From assembly GCF_900099655.1 (NCBI RefSeq), contig NZ_FNDC01000010.1, positions 62,001-126,000 on the forward strand: 64,000 nt of DNA. Direction: 5' to 3'. The notes under the pieces were generated by a model. The model saw nothing but the letters and a program-made list of their open reading frames with translations. It did not search any database and was not told the DNA's origin. Below are positions 18,487-27,935 of the stretch, one piece after another. The first letter of the stretch is position 1. Each line of letters starts with the position of its first letter. The DNA is from Planococcus glaciei (GTDB lineage Bacteria > Bacillota > Bacilli > Bacillales_A > Planococcaceae). The position numbers were made by a program, and so were the translations under genes.

Positions 18487-18966
18487 TTATAGATGCTTCA
18501 TTAATACTTCGGTAAAGAGTTCGAGGCCTTCCTGGTCTTCTTTTGTAAAGCGGCTCAGTTCCGGGCTGTCGATATCCAGGACGCCGATTACGCTACCGTC
18601 TTTCATCAACGGAATAACGATTTCAGACTGGGAAGCTGCGTCGCAGGCAATGTGGCCAGGAAACGCATGGACATCTTCAATGAGCATTGTTTTCTTTTCT
18701 GCCACTGCCGTTCCGCACACGCCTTTTCCTACCTGGATCCGCACACAAGCCGGAAGCCCCTGGAATGGTCCAAGAACCAGTTCACCATCTTCCATTAAAT
18801 AAAAGCCGACCCAATTGATGCGCTCTAAAAATTGGTTAAGCAGCGCAGAAGCATTGCTTAAGTTGGCGACAAGATTGGATTCGCCTTCGAGAAGCGCATC
18901 CAGTTGTTTGCCAAGCATGGTGTATTGATCCAGGCTTGAGCCGCTGTAAGTTGTTTGAGAAAACAT
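18487..18966 (-). CDS. GAF-domain free methionine-(R)-sulfoxide reductase
   Basis: 159 residues of the fRMsr family. Cys74 (LPACVRI), Cys84 (GVCGTA) and Cys108 (HIACDAAS) have the same 10- and 24-residue spacing as the catalytic cysteines of the E. coli enzyme. It reduces free Met-R-sulfoxide in the cytoplasm. Placed 26 bases after hisJ on the same strand and facing a methionine-degrading enzyme; the corresponding B. subtilis gene is ytsP. Confidence 0.9.
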   Translation of the reverse strand: MFSQTTYSGSSLDQYTMLGKQLDALLEGESNLVANLSNASALLNQFLERINWVGFYLMEDGELVLGPFQGLPACVRIQVGKGVCGTAVAEKKTMLIEDVHAFPGHIACDAASQSEIVIPLMKDGSVIGVLDIDSPELSRFTKEDQEGLELFTEVLMKHL

Positions 18967-18992
18967 AGTGAAGCCCCATTTCGTTTTATGAT

Positions 18993-19787
18993 TTACTTAT
19001 TATAAAGTTTTCCGTAATGCTTATGCAAGCCATTGACGCTATGTGCATCCGAGCCGAAGATGAGCGGAATGCCGAGCGACTCGGCAACAGGGATGTAGTG
19101 CTGCGGAGGATATGATTCGAGGCAATCGGGTTTCGAGAAGCCGGCGCCGTTCAAATCCATTTCGTAGCCTGTTTCCGCAATTTTTTCAAGTACGCGCTTG
19201 ATATGCTGGTCGTCATCGATTTTTTTTCCGTGCGCAAGCTGGAATTTGTGGACCAGCGTCGGGTGGCCGATGCGTTTTGGCTTAAAAGCTCCAAGCTCAG
19301 CGGCGATAGATGCTTCGACCGTTTTGTAGTACAGCTCATATACAGCTTCCACCGACCCGGCTTGATGGGCTATATCCATGAAAACTTCCTTGCTGTAGTC
19401 CATGCAAAAATAGTCGCTGCCCATACGCAGGAAATGAACCGATAAAATCGAATCGTCCAGCAATGGTCCATATTCATCAAGAAAAGACCGGGTTTCCGAT
19501 TCATAACCGGTGATATAGTCCACTTCCAATCCGACGCGAATTTGGATATCATTCTTATAGGCATCTTTAGCCTGCTTGATGGCGTCTAAATAAAGGTGCA
19601 AAGTTTCTAAACTCATTCCGCTGTCTTTTTCGGGAGTCGGATCTGCGAAAGAAGAGGGGAGCGGCGCATGTTCGGTAAATGAAATATCGCCAAAACCGGA
19701 TCTAATCGCTTTTTCTATGTACGCACGCAATTCATCTTTTGTGCCATGAGGGCAAAAAGGGGTATGAATGTGTCCATCTCTTTTCAT
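18993..19787 (-). CDS. hisJ: Histidinol-phosphatase (PHP family)
   Basis: 264 residues. Begins MKRDGHIHTPFCPHGTKDE, with the PHP metal ligands HIHT and FCPHG, and has EHAPLP, GLEVDYI and FGSDAHSV further on. It removes phosphate from L-histidinol phosphate in histidine synthesis. Length and motifs match HisJ of Bacillus. It is not near other his genes, as in Bacillus. Probably co-transcribed with the downstream GAF gene. Confidence 0.92.
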   Translation of the reverse strand: MKRDGHIHTPFCPHGTKDELRAYIEKAIRSGFGDISFTEHAPLPSSFADPTPEKDSGMSLETLHLYLDAIKQAKDAYKNDIQIRVGLEVDYITGYESETRSFLDEYGPLLDDSILSVHFLRMGSDYFCMDYSKEVFMDIAHQAGSVEAVYELYYKTVEASIAAELGAFKPKRIGHPTLVHKFQLAHGKKIDDDQHIKRVLEKIAETGYEMDLNGAGFSKPDCLESYPPQHYIPVAESLGIPLIFGSDAHSVNGLHKHYGKLYNK

Positions 19788-19940
19788 TGAAGCACCAACT
19801 TTCTTCAGATTTGAAAATATTTCACTCTTTTCTTCGATTTCACAAACAAAAGAATCGAATACATGTTAAAATAGCAGAAGTATGTAAAACATTTATATAG
19901 AAAAGGAAATGTGATTTTGGAACAGGGGGCTAAATGACTT

Positions 19941-21644
19941 ATGATGAAGTATATCATCATTGCGGTCATCATTCTATTAGCGATAATTGTCGTCGGCTTG
20001 TTGTTTCGCAAGAAGCACAACGCGGAAATTGAACGCTTGGAACAGTTAAAACTGCAAATACAAAACAAACCAATACTTGAAGAATTGACGAAAGTAAAAC
20101 AATTGAACATGAACGGCCAGACAGAAGAGATGTTCGAGCGCTGGCGTGAGATATGGACGGAAATTATGGACTTACATATTCCGAAAATTGATGCGTTGCT
20201 GTTTGATGCAGACGATGCGATTAATCGCTTCAGATTCGGAAAAGCTACAGAGCTTGAAAAAGACATTGAAATCCGCATCGACGATGTCGACCGCCAAATG
20301 AATGAGATTTTAAGTGAACTTGAAGAATTGATCGGCAGTGAAGAGAAAAACCGCAGCGAAATGGATGTCATGAAAGACCAATACCGCCTGGCGCGGAAGA
20401 ATTTATTGGCTCATCAGCATTCTTACGGTGCAGCAGCTGCTCCTTTAGAGAAAAAGCTGGAGGCTTTCTCGCCGTTGTTTGAAGAGTACGACCGTTTGAC
20501 AGCGGAAGGCAATTACTTGAAAGCACGGACAACCGTTATGGGTCTTTCAGAAGAAGGAGATTACGTTTTCTCCTTAATCGATGAAATTCCGGCACTTTTG
20601 ACAGACATCAATTCGAAGATTCCTTCTTATATCAGTGAATTGCGCAATGGCATCCGGGAAATGGAAAGCCAGTCCTACTACTTGAATCATTTGGAACTGA
20701 CGCGCCAGCTGGATAGAATGGAAGACGAACTTGTCGGGATGAAAGAAGAAGTTGCCCGCTTGAATGTAGATGAAACAAAAGAAAAAGCAGAAGAGATGAA
20801 AGAACGCATTGATTCGTTCTATGAAATCTTGGAAAAAGAAGTAAAAGCCAAGCATTTCGTGGATTACTACAAAGCGGAAACAGGGCGGCATTTGGAACTC
20901 ATTAACCGCGATGCGCGCGATATGCACGATGAATGCCTGTTTGTTCAGCAGAGCTACAAGATTTCTGAAAGCGATGCGGCTATTCCGAAGACTTGCCTAG
21001 AAAAATTGGAAGAACTGAATCGCCGGTTTGATTTGTTCAAATCGCGGACTGAAGAAGACCAGTCCGCGTATTCGAACCTGGAAGAAGAACTGGTTTATAT
21101 TCGTGAAGAGTTAGCGAAGATTGACGTCATCCAGCATGATTTCACAGAATCACTGAAGAGCTTGCGGATTGGCGAAAATGAAGCACGCAGAAAAGTGGAA
21201 GACTTGAAACGCCGCTTGCAGGAAACCGACAGAATGCTGCACAAAGCCAATACACCAGGCATTCCGGAAGAAATGGATGTCCGGTTGGAAGAAGCGGAAG
21301 AGCAGTTGTTTGTAGCGATGCAAAGCTTGCAGGAAGTTCCTTTGAACATGAAACTGGTTGACAATTATGTGATGAATGCTGAACAATCGATCGAAGAAGT
21401 TGAAGAAAAATCAGCTGAAATGATTGAAAACGTACTTCTCGTTGAACGCATTATCCAGTACGGCAACCGTTTCCGCAAAACAAACCCGCAAATGGATGCC
21501 AAGTTGAAGGAAGCGGAAGAGTCATTCAGACAGCTCCGTTACTCAAAAGCATTGGAAGAAGCCGCAACAGCAGTTGAAAGCTTCGAACCGGGTTCAATGA
21601 AACGCATTGAAGTGCTAGTTAAAGAAGAAGCATGGCGAGTTTAA
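19941..21644 (+). CDS. ezrA: Septation ring formation regulator EzrA
   Basis: 567 residues. One N-terminal membrane helix (about 2-22, N-out) is followed by a long region of charged heptad-like sequence, i.e. spectrin-like coiled coils. EzrA is a membrane protein that restrains FtsZ assembly away from mid-cell and is part of the divisome. Two successive ATGs at 19941 and 19944 are possible starts; the GGGGG upstream is rather far. Its place before the cysteine desulfurase and thiI genes is conserved in Bacillus. Confidence 0.95.
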   Translation: MMKYIIIAVIILLAIIVVGLLFRKKHNAEIERLEQLKLQIQNKPILEELTKVKQLNMNGQTEEMFERWREIWTEIMDLHIPKIDALLFDADDAINRFRFGKATELEKDIEIRIDDVDRQMNEILSELEELIGSEEKNRSEMDVMKDQYRLARKNLLAHQHSYGAAAAPLEKKLEAFSPLFEEYDRLTAEGNYLKARTTVMGLSEEGDYVFSLIDEIPALLTDINSKIPSYISELRNGIREMESQSYYLNHLELTRQLDRMEDELVGMKEEVARLNVDETKEKAEEMKERIDSFYEILEKEVKAKHFVDYYKAETGRHLELINRDARDMHDECLFVQQSYKISESDAAIPKTCLEKLEELNRRFDLFKSRTEEDQSAYSNLEEELVYIREELAKIDVIQHDFTESLKSLRIGENEARRKVEDLKRRLQETDRMLHKANTPGIPEEMDVRLEEAEEQLFVAMQSLQEVPLNMKLVDNYVMNAEQSIEEVEEKSAEMIENVLLVERIIQYGNRFRKTNPQMDAKLKEAEESFRQLRYSKALEEAATAVESFEPGSMKRIEVLVKEEAWRV

Positions 21645-21653
21645 AACAATATT

Positions 21654-21689
21654 GAAAACCACCAGCATCCGTGCTGGTGGTTTTCTTTT
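21654..21689 (+). terminator. Intrinsic terminator after ezrA
   Basis: A 14-bp perfect stem (21654-21667 with 21672-21685), four-base loop and T-rich tail. The downstream gene starts 18 bases later, so this is an attenuator-like boundary. Confidence 0.9.
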
Positions 21690-21702
21690 CGGAGGTGGCT
21701 AA

Positions 21703-22800
21703 ATGATTTACTTGGACAACAGCGCAACTACCCAGCCGCGTAAAGAAGTGCTTGAAACGTTTGTAAAAGTGAATGAGCAATTCTACGCCAATCCGGCATC
21801 GATTCACCGGATGGGAAACCAAGCGGAAGATTTGCTGGAAGGCGCACGCACGCAAATCAGGCAAATTTTGAATATGGACCAGGTTGTTTTTACATCCGGC
21901 GGCACGGAATCCAATAACCTGGCGCTTATTGGGGCTGCGAAAGCATACCGGCACCGGGGAAAACACATCATTACTGCTGTGACGGAGCATCCGGCAGTCC
22001 TTAATCCGTTAGCCGTATTAGAGGAACAGGGATTTGAAATTACCCGGCTGCCGGTCGACGAGACCGGTGCCATCAGTTTGAATGAGTTGAATAACGCCCT
22101 CAGAAGCGATACGATTTTGGTAAGCTTGATGCATGTCAATAACGAAATCGGCACGGTACATCCAATTGCTGATGTGAAAAAACTGCTTGCTGGAACTCGG
22201 ACCTTGCTCCATGTCGATGCGGTCCAAAGTGTAGGTAAGCTGGAACTTCCTCTCGGTGCTATGCCGGATTTATTGACTGTATCGGGGCACAAAATCCATG
22301 GCTTGAAAGGCAGCGGCATTTTGGCATTCAACCAGGTGGAACTTCAGCCGGTTCTTTATGGCGGCGGCCAGGAGTTCGGCTTAAGAAGCGGAACCGTCGC
22401 TGTGCCGCAGGCAGTCGCCTTTGCAAAAGCGCTTCGCCTGGCAGAGCCAAGAATGGAATTTGCCGATTGGAACCGGGAGCTCCGGGCATTTTTTGCCGGA
22501 TTTACAGGCGTTAAAATTATCAGCCCGGAAACTGCAGCTTCCCATATTTTAGCTGTAGCTGTAAAAGGGATGAAAGGCGAAGTGCTGGTATCCGGCTTGC
22601 AGCAGGAGTCAGTCATCGTATCGACCTCGAGCGCCTGTTCTTCAAAAAGCAAAGAAACAAGCCATGTCATCGAAGCAGTCGGCGTGCCGCGCGGATACAA
22701 AGAAGGCGTGATCCGCATCAGCTTTGGGGCTTTCACACAAGCCGGAGATATTGCTGCATTGAAAACCGCATTTGAGCGGGTTTACCGCTTGATCAAATAA
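21703..22800 (+). CDS. nifZ: Cysteine desulfurase (NifS/IscS-like, thiI partner)
   Basis: 365 residues. PLP lysine Lys197 in SGHKIHGLKGSG, catalytic Cys312 in STSSACSS, and FTSGGTESNNLA near 63-74. It draws sulfur from cysteine as a persulfide. Followed 28 bases later by thiI on the same strand, as nifZ-thiI in Bacillus, so it very probably feeds 4-thiouridine formation in tRNA rather than general Fe-S assembly. Start follows GGAGGTGGCTAA. Confidence 0.9.
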   Translation: MIYLDNSATTQPRKEVLETFVKVNEQFYANPASIHRMGNQAEDLLEGARTQIRQILNMDQVVFTSGGTESNNLALIGAAKAYRHRGKHIITAVTEHPAVLNPLAVLEEQGFEITRLPVDETGAISLNELNNALRSDTILVSLMHVNNEIGTVHPIADVKKLLAGTRTLLHVDAVQSVGKLELPLGAMPDLLTVSGHKIHGLKGSGILAFNQVELQPVLYGGGQEFGLRSGTVAVPQAVAFAKALRLAEPRMEFADWNRELRAFFAGFTGVKIISPETAASHILAVAVKGMKGEVLVSGLQQESVIVSTSSACSSKSKETSHVIEAVGVPRGYKEGVIRISFGAFTQAGDIAALKTAFERVYRLIK

Positions 22801-22828
22801 GAGATAGGCAACGAAGGAGTTTAATCGT

Positions 22829-24031
22829 ATGAAAACAAAACAAGTCCTCGTCCGTTACGGGGAATTATCCACCAAAGGGAAAAACCGCAGTTCGTTTATC
22901 GGGCGGCTTCGGGATAACGTCCGGCAGATGTTTGCCGATCTGAAAACGGTCCGCGTCAAAGCGGAACGGGACCGCATGTTTATTTTGGCGGACGATGAAC
23001 GCGAAATGGAACAGGTGCTGGAGCGTTTGCCCAACGTCTTTGGCATTCAGTCGTTCAGCCCGGTCACTGAAGCTGAATTGAACTTTGAAGCGATGAAAAG
23101 AGCGGCAATTGCAGTGGTCAGCAAATTGGACCGCGACAACAAAAGTTTTAAAGTATCGGTCAAACGGCCGTTCAAAGAATTTTCACACGAAAAACCGGAA
23201 ATCACTCAGGAAATTGGATCGCATGTGCTCCGCAGCTTTCCGGAACTTTCTGTTCAAATGAAGCACCCGGATATCGAGCTGAAAGTGGAAATCCGGGAAG
23301 AAGCGGCATATATGATGGCTGAAGTTATTGAAGGGGCTGGCGGCTTGCCAGTCGGCGCAGGAGGAAAAGCTTTGTTGATGCTATCCGGTGGAATTGACAG
23401 CCCGGTAGCAGGCTACCACATGCTGAAGCGGGGAGTTAGGCTGGAACTGATCCATTTTTTCAGTCCGCCGTATACAAATGACCGCGCAAAAGAAAAAGTT
23501 TACGATTTGGCTGAGAAGTTGAGCCAGTTCGGATCTTCCGTCACGCTGCACATCATTCCGTTTACAAAACTTCAGCAGGAAGTGCACAAGCAGGTGCCGG
23601 ATAATATCACTATGACTTCCACGCGCAGAATGATGATGCGCGTAGCGGATTTGGTGCTTGCGGAGACCAAAAGCCAAGCCATCATTACAGGGGAGAGCTT
23701 AGGCCAAGTGGCCAGCCAAACACTGGAATCGCTGCACGCGATCAATGCGGTGACGAATACCCCGGTGCTCCGGCCGCTGATTGCGATTGACAAGCTGGAC
23801 ATTATTGAAACCGCCCAAAGAATCGGGACGTACGACATTTCCATCCGGCCATATGAAGATTGCTGCACCATTTTCACACCGGCCAATCCTAAGACCAAAC
23901 CGAAGCTTGAAAAAGTCGAGTTCTACGAAAATTTTGTGTCGTTCGATGAATTGATTCAGGAAGCGGCAGACCAGCGGGAAACCATTAAGTTCCCGCGCGT
24001 CAAAGAAGCGAAGTTTGAAAATCTGCTATAA
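22829..24031 (+). CDS. thiI: tRNA 4-thiouridine synthase ThiI
   Basis: 400 residues. An N-terminal ferredoxin-like and THUMP region (to about 165) is followed by the PP-loop SGGIDS (186-191). It adenylates U8 of tRNA and inserts sulfur. There is no C-terminal rhodanese domain, which is normal for Bacillales ThiI, and explains the dedicated cysteine desulfurase immediately upstream. Confidence 0.95.
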   Translation: MKTKQVLVRYGELSTKGKNRSSFIGRLRDNVRQMFADLKTVRVKAERDRMFILADDEREMEQVLERLPNVFGIQSFSPVTEAELNFEAMKRAAIAVVSKLDRDNKSFKVSVKRPFKEFSHEKPEITQEIGSHVLRSFPELSVQMKHPDIELKVEIREEAAYMMAEVIEGAGGLPVGAGGKALLMLSGGIDSPVAGYHMLKRGVRLELIHFFSPPYTNDRAKEKVYDLAEKLSQFGSSVTLHIIPFTKLQQEVHKQVPDNITMTSTRRMMMRVADLVLAETKSQAIITGESLGQVASQTLESLHAINAVTNTPVLRPLIAIDKLDIIETAQRIGTYDISIRPYEDCCTIFTPANPKTKPKLEKVEFYENFVSFDELIQEAADQRETIKFPRVKEAKFENLL

Positions 24032-24043
24032 ACATGAAAAATC

Positions 24044-24087
24044 AAAAAAGCTGGAGGCAAAAGTTTATTTGCCTCCAGCTTTTTGGC
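24044..24087 (+). terminator. Intrinsic terminator after thiI
   Basis: A perfect stem of about 17 bp (24044-24061 with 24068-24084) and T run. Confidence 0.92.
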
Positions 24088-24147
24088 TTTTCCTTGAATA
24101 ATAACTCTATTTACTGATGGTTTAGTAATGCATGTTTTAAAATTATT

Positions 24148-24189
24148 TTGAATAATGAAATTTGTCCGGTATAATGATAACGTATCATT
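24148..24189 (+). promoter_or_regulatory. Promoter with overlapping palindromic operator
   Basis: TTGAAT (24148-24153), 16 bases, TATAAT (24170-24175). The perfect palindrome AATGATA-acg-TATCATT (24173-24189) overlaps the -10 and probable start point, so a repressor is likely. It does not match the cre consensus. Confidence 0.6.
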
Positions 24190-24218
24190 CTTTATCACAC
24201 GCCTAGGGGGAATACATA

Positions 24219-25793
24219 ATGAACCGTGAAGAATTACTGGCACCTGAGAAGTACAACTTAGTTGAGGAAATTGAAAAGTATGCCACGGGTGATGGCAAAC
24301 TGGCGATTATTTGGGAAAGCGATAAAGGAGAAGAGCAGCAAGTTACATATGAAGAATTGATTAAAAAAGCCAACAAAGCGGCGAACAGCTTTGAAAAAGC
24401 CGGATTGAAAAAAGGGGATATTGTCCTTGTGATGGTCCCGCGCTTGATTGAAGCGTACGTCGCATATATCGGAGCATTGAAAGCCGGGCTTGTTGTGATT
24501 CCAAGTTCCGAAATGCTGCGCGCAAAAGACATTTCGTACCGGCTGAACCACAGCAATGCAAAAGCAGTTATTGCCTATGAGCCGTTTATGGATCAGTTCA
24601 AGGAAGTGGAAGAAATGGCGCGGGTAACAAAATTCGTCATCGGCCACTCCGATCAATCCTGGATTTCTTTGCAAGAAGAAATGGAAGCGGCTTCAGACGT
24701 CTACGAAGCAGCCGACACAAAAAGCAGCGATATGGCGTTTTTGTCTTATACATCCGGAACGACCGGGAATCCGAAAGGCGCTGTGCATAGCCACGGATGG
24801 GCCTATGCACACTTGCGTACTTCTGCCGAGCATTGGCTCGGGGCAAAAGAAGGCGATTTGGTTTGGGCCACTGCGAGCCCAGGATGGCAAAAATGGATCT
24901 GGAGCCCGTTCCTGGCTACGTTAGGAAGCGGCGCAACCGGCTTTGTCTACAACGGCAAGTTTGATCCCGAAGTGTACCTGCAAATTTTAGAGCGCCGCAA
25001 GATCAATGTATTATGCTGTACGCCGACGGAATACCGCATCATGGCAAAACAGGAAAATCTGGCATCGTTCGATTTGCACGCCTTGCATAGTGCCGTATCT
25101 GCGGGAGAACCATTGAATGCAAAAGTGATCAATGTCTTTAAAGAGCACTTTAACCTGGAAGTCCGCGACGGTTATGGCCAGACTGAAAATACTTTGCTAG
25201 TAGGAGTTATGAAAGGAATGGACATCCGCATCGGTTCGATGGGCAAACCGACACCGGGTAACCGGGTGGAAATCATCGATGAGTTCGGAAATCCGGTCAA
25301 CGCCGGCGAAGTTGGAGACATTGCGGTCCACGTCGATACGCCCGCCTTATTCAAAGGCTATTTCAAAGACGATGAACGGACAAAAATGCAGTTCCGCGGT
25401 GAGTATTACGTCACCGGAGACAAAGCGTCAAAAGACGATGACGGGTACTTCTGGTTTGAGGGAAGAGGCGATGACATCATCATTTCTTCCGGCTACACGA
25501 TCGGGCCGTTCGAAGTGGAAGATGCGCTTGTGAAGCATCCGGCTGTCCAGGAATGCGCGGTCATCGGTGCACCGGACGAAATCCGCGGCACCATTGTGAA
25601 AGCTTTTGTCGTATTGGTTCCTGGCAATGAACCGAATGATGAGCTGGTGAAGAATTTGCAAAACCATGTAAAAGAGCTGACAGCTCCTTATAAATACCCA
25701 AGAGCGGTCGAGTTTGTGGAAGAGCTGCCAAAAACCGCTTCCGGAAAAATCCGGCGTGTTGAATTGCGCCAAAAAGAACAAGCTAAAAAATAA
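24219..25793 (+). CDS. mbcS: Acyl-CoA synthetase (MbcS-like, AMP-forming)
   Basis: 524 residues. ANL-superfamily motifs YTSGTTGNPKGAVHSHG (about 178-194), GYGQTENT, GRGDDIIISSGYTIGPFEVE and PKTASGKIRR. It resembles the medium or branched-chain acyl-CoA synthetase YtcI/MbcS of Bacillus, which activates short branched acids for fatty acid synthesis. The substrate cannot be read from sequence alone. The start follows CTAGGGGGAATACATA. A palindromic operator candidate overlaps its promoter. Confidence 0.85.
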   Translation: MNREELLAPEKYNLVEEIEKYATGDGKLAIIWESDKGEEQQVTYEELIKKANKAANSFEKAGLKKGDIVLVMVPRLIEAYVAYIGALKAGLVVIPSSEMLRAKDISYRLNHSNAKAVIAYEPFMDQFKEVEEMARVTKFVIGHSDQSWISLQEEMEAASDVYEAADTKSSDMAFLSYTSGTTGNPKGAVHSHGWAYAHLRTSAEHWLGAKEGDLVWATASPGWQKWIWSPFLATLGSGATGFVYNGKFDPEVYLQILERRKINVLCCTPTEYRIMAKQENLASFDLHALHSAVSAGEPLNAKVINVFKEHFNLEVRDGYGQTENTLLVGVMKGMDIRIGSMGKPTPGNRVEIIDEFGNPVNAGEVGDIAVHVDTPALFKGYFKDDERTKMQFRGEYYVTGDKASKDDDGYFWFEGRGDDIIISSGYTIGPFEVEDALVKHPAVQECAVIGAPDEIRGTIVKAFVVLVPGNEPNDELVKNLQNHVKELTAPYKYPRAVEFVEELPKTASGKIRRVELRQKEQAKK

Positions 25794-25794
25794 G

Positions 25795-25824
25795 AGCAGC
25801 CGGTGCAAACCGGCTGCTTTTTTC
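25795..25824 (+). terminator. Intrinsic terminator after the acyl-CoA synthetase gene
   Basis: AGCAGCCGGT pairs with ACCGGCTGCT (25795-25804 with 25809-25818) and six Ts follow. Confidence 0.93.
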
Positions 25825-25910
25825 TGTTGTTTACATTAAAATTAGACGGGCATATAATAGGAATATTATTTCGAGTAACAAAATAAAGAAAGCAAGGTGA
25901 AAAAAGCGCG

Positions 25911-26828
25911 ATGGCAGACGAGAAAAAAGGCATACTGTTTACGATTTTAACTTATACGATTTGGGGCTTCTTGCCGCTTTACTGGAAGCAAGTGGATCAT
26001 GTACCAAGCGATGAAATTCTGACATCGCGCATTATTTGGGCATTTGTCCTGACAGTGATTTTCATCTTATTAATCGGCGGCGGCAAACAGCTGCTGGCCG
26101 ATGTGAAAAGTTTGTGGCAGTCGAAGAAGACGTTCTTCAGTTTGATGTTGGCATCTTATTTAATAACGGCGAACTGGTTTTTATACATTTTTGCCGTGAC
26201 AAATGACCGGATTGTTGAAACCAGCTTAGGGTATTACATCAACCCGCTAGTTTCCATGCTGCTGGGTGTGTTTTTCTTGAAAGAAAAATTGTCGAACGCC
26301 ACTAAAGTTGCATTTGGCTTGGCGGCGGTCGGCGTATCGATTTTGACCATTTCTTACGGCACCTTCCCTTGGATGGCATTTGGAATGGCGTTCAGCTTTG
26401 CATTTTATGGCCTGATCAAAAAAACGATCAAGCTGGATGCACTGCGCGGCCTGGCACTGGAAACTTTGTTTGTCTTGCCGCTTGGGCTCATTTATTATGC
26501 CTATTTGTTTTCGAACGGGAGCGCTTCGTTTTTGCACGAAGGAGCAGCGACGGATATTCTGCTGATCATCAGTGGGGCAGCCACCGCCTTGCCACTCGTG
26601 TTGTTTGCGACAGGGGCACCGCTTATTCCCATGTACATGATCGGGTTTTTGCAATATATTGCACCGACTTTAATGCTCTTGCTTGGCGTATTGGTGTACG
26701 GCGAAGCTTTTGACCGGACCGATTTGATTTCGTTTTCATTCATTTGGGTGGCTCTTGCATTGTTTACAACTTCGAAAGTAATGGAGGCACGAAGTGTCAG
26801 AAGAGAAAAATTAAATGCACAGCATTAA
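25911..26828 (+). CDS. rarD: RarD-type EamA/DMT permease
   Basis: 305 residues with about ten predicted membrane helices in two EamA-like halves. The N-terminus GILFTILTYTIWGFLPLYWKQ and ETSLGYYINPLVSMLLG are typical of RarD. Drug/metabolite transporter superfamily; substrate unknown (chloramphenicol sensitivity is linked to RarD in Gram-negatives only). Alone between a terminator and the sppA promoter region. Confidence 0.88.
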   Translation: MADEKKGILFTILTYTIWGFLPLYWKQVDHVPSDEILTSRIIWAFVLTVIFILLIGGGKQLLADVKSLWQSKKTFFSLMLASYLITANWFLYIFAVTNDRIVETSLGYYINPLVSMLLGVFFLKEKLSNATKVAFGLAAVGVSILTISYGTFPWMAFGMAFSFAFYGLIKKTIKLDALRGLALETLFVLPLGLIYYAYLFSNGSASFLHEGAATDILLIISGAATALPLVLFATGAPLIPMYMIGFLQYIAPTLMLLLGVLVYGEAFDRTDLISFSFIWVALALFTTSKVMEARSVRREKLNAQH

Positions 26829-26906
26829 TTCGAATGAGTTAATGTGAAACATTTGAATTAGTTACCCGTATAATAAAGAGAGAAATAAAAGGAGGTCATG
26901 TAGTAG

Positions 26907-27920
26907 ATGAATACGAAAAGATGGATCGCATTAATTGCGGCAGCGGCCATATTGGTTATTTCCCTGGTCATCAATTCGGCTTTTGCCATTTTCCAGAGTA
27001 CACTCGGCACAAGCATGGATGAGTTTTTGGCAGTATCCGAAACAACTGTTTCCGAGCAAATCGTTGAAGACGGAGATTTTGACAAGCGCATTGCGGTGTT
27101 GAATGTTGAAGGGACCATCCAGGACACTGGGGAAGCTGCTTCGCTTTTAGGCGGGACCGGCTATAACCACGATTTGTTCATGGAGCAATTGGAACAAGTG
27201 AAAAATGATGATTCCATTAAAGCGGTTATGTTGAAAGTCAATTCGCCGGGCGGCGGAGTAGTGGAATCAGCGCAAATCTATGACAAAATCACCGAAATCC
27301 AAGAAGAAACCAAAAAACCTTTCTATGTATCGATGGGTGCTGTAGCTGCTTCCGGCGGTTATTACATTTCAGCTCCAGCGGATAAGATTTTCGTTAACCG
27401 TGAAACGATGACCGGTTCACTCGGCGTCATCATGCAGACGGTCAATTACGGGGAACTGGCTAAGAAATACGGCGTGGACTTTGTTACGATCAAATCGGGC
27501 CCATTCAAAGATATCGGAAGCCCGACGCGTGAAATGACGGCCGACGAACAAGCACTGCTTCAAGAGATGCTGGACGACTCGTATGAAGCGTTTGTAGATG
27601 TGATTGAAGAGGGCCGCGGCATGTCTGAAGAACAAGTCAAGAAAGTCGCAGACGGGCGCATCATGAACGGGCGCCAGGCAGTTGAAGCAAAACTGGCAGA
27701 TGATTTCGGTTTTGAAGAAGATGTACTGACAGCTTTACGCACGGATTATGACTTGAAAGGTGCACAAGTCATCGAGTACGGAGCAGACCAAGGAATTGGA
27801 TCGTTGTTCTCGATGAAACTAAGTTCGTTGTTCGGCAACGACATGGAATCGAAACTGATTGCGAAGCTTTTGACCGACAACAGCGCACCGCGAATGATGT
27901 ATATGTACGGTGAACAATAA
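26907..27920 (+). CDS. sppA: Signal peptide peptidase SppA
   Basis: 337 residues. N-terminal membrane helix (about 7-28), then a ClpP/crotonase-like serine protease domain. Ser149 (GAVAASGGYY) and Lys201 (SGPFKDIGSP) have the same 52-residue separation as the catalytic Ser/Lys of B. subtilis SppA. It cleaves remnant signal peptides and membrane-inserted peptides on the outer side of the membrane. The start follows AAAGGAGG. Operon with the RDD gene 15 bases downstream, as sppA-yteJ. Confidence 0.94.
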   Translation: MNTKRWIALIAAAAILVISLVINSAFAIFQSTLGTSMDEFLAVSETTVSEQIVEDGDFDKRIAVLNVEGTIQDTGEAASLLGGTGYNHDLFMEQLEQVKNDDSIKAVMLKVNSPGGGVVESAQIYDKITEIQEETKKPFYVSMGAVAASGGYYISAPADKIFVNRETMTGSLGVIMQTVNYGELAKKYGVDFVTIKSGPFKDIGSPTREMTADEQALLQEMLDDSYEAFVDVIEEGRGMSEEQVKKVADGRIMNGRQAVEAKLADDFGFEEDVLTALRTDYDLKGAQVIEYGADQGIGSLFSMKLSSLFGNDMESKLIAKLLTDNSAPRMMYMYGEQ

Positions 27921-27935
27921 GGAGGGGCGATACCT

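Noticed and set aside
22829-24031. Truncated ThiI lacking the rhodanese domain
   Set aside because: The short form is normal in Bacillales, where a partner cysteine desulfurase supplies sulfur.
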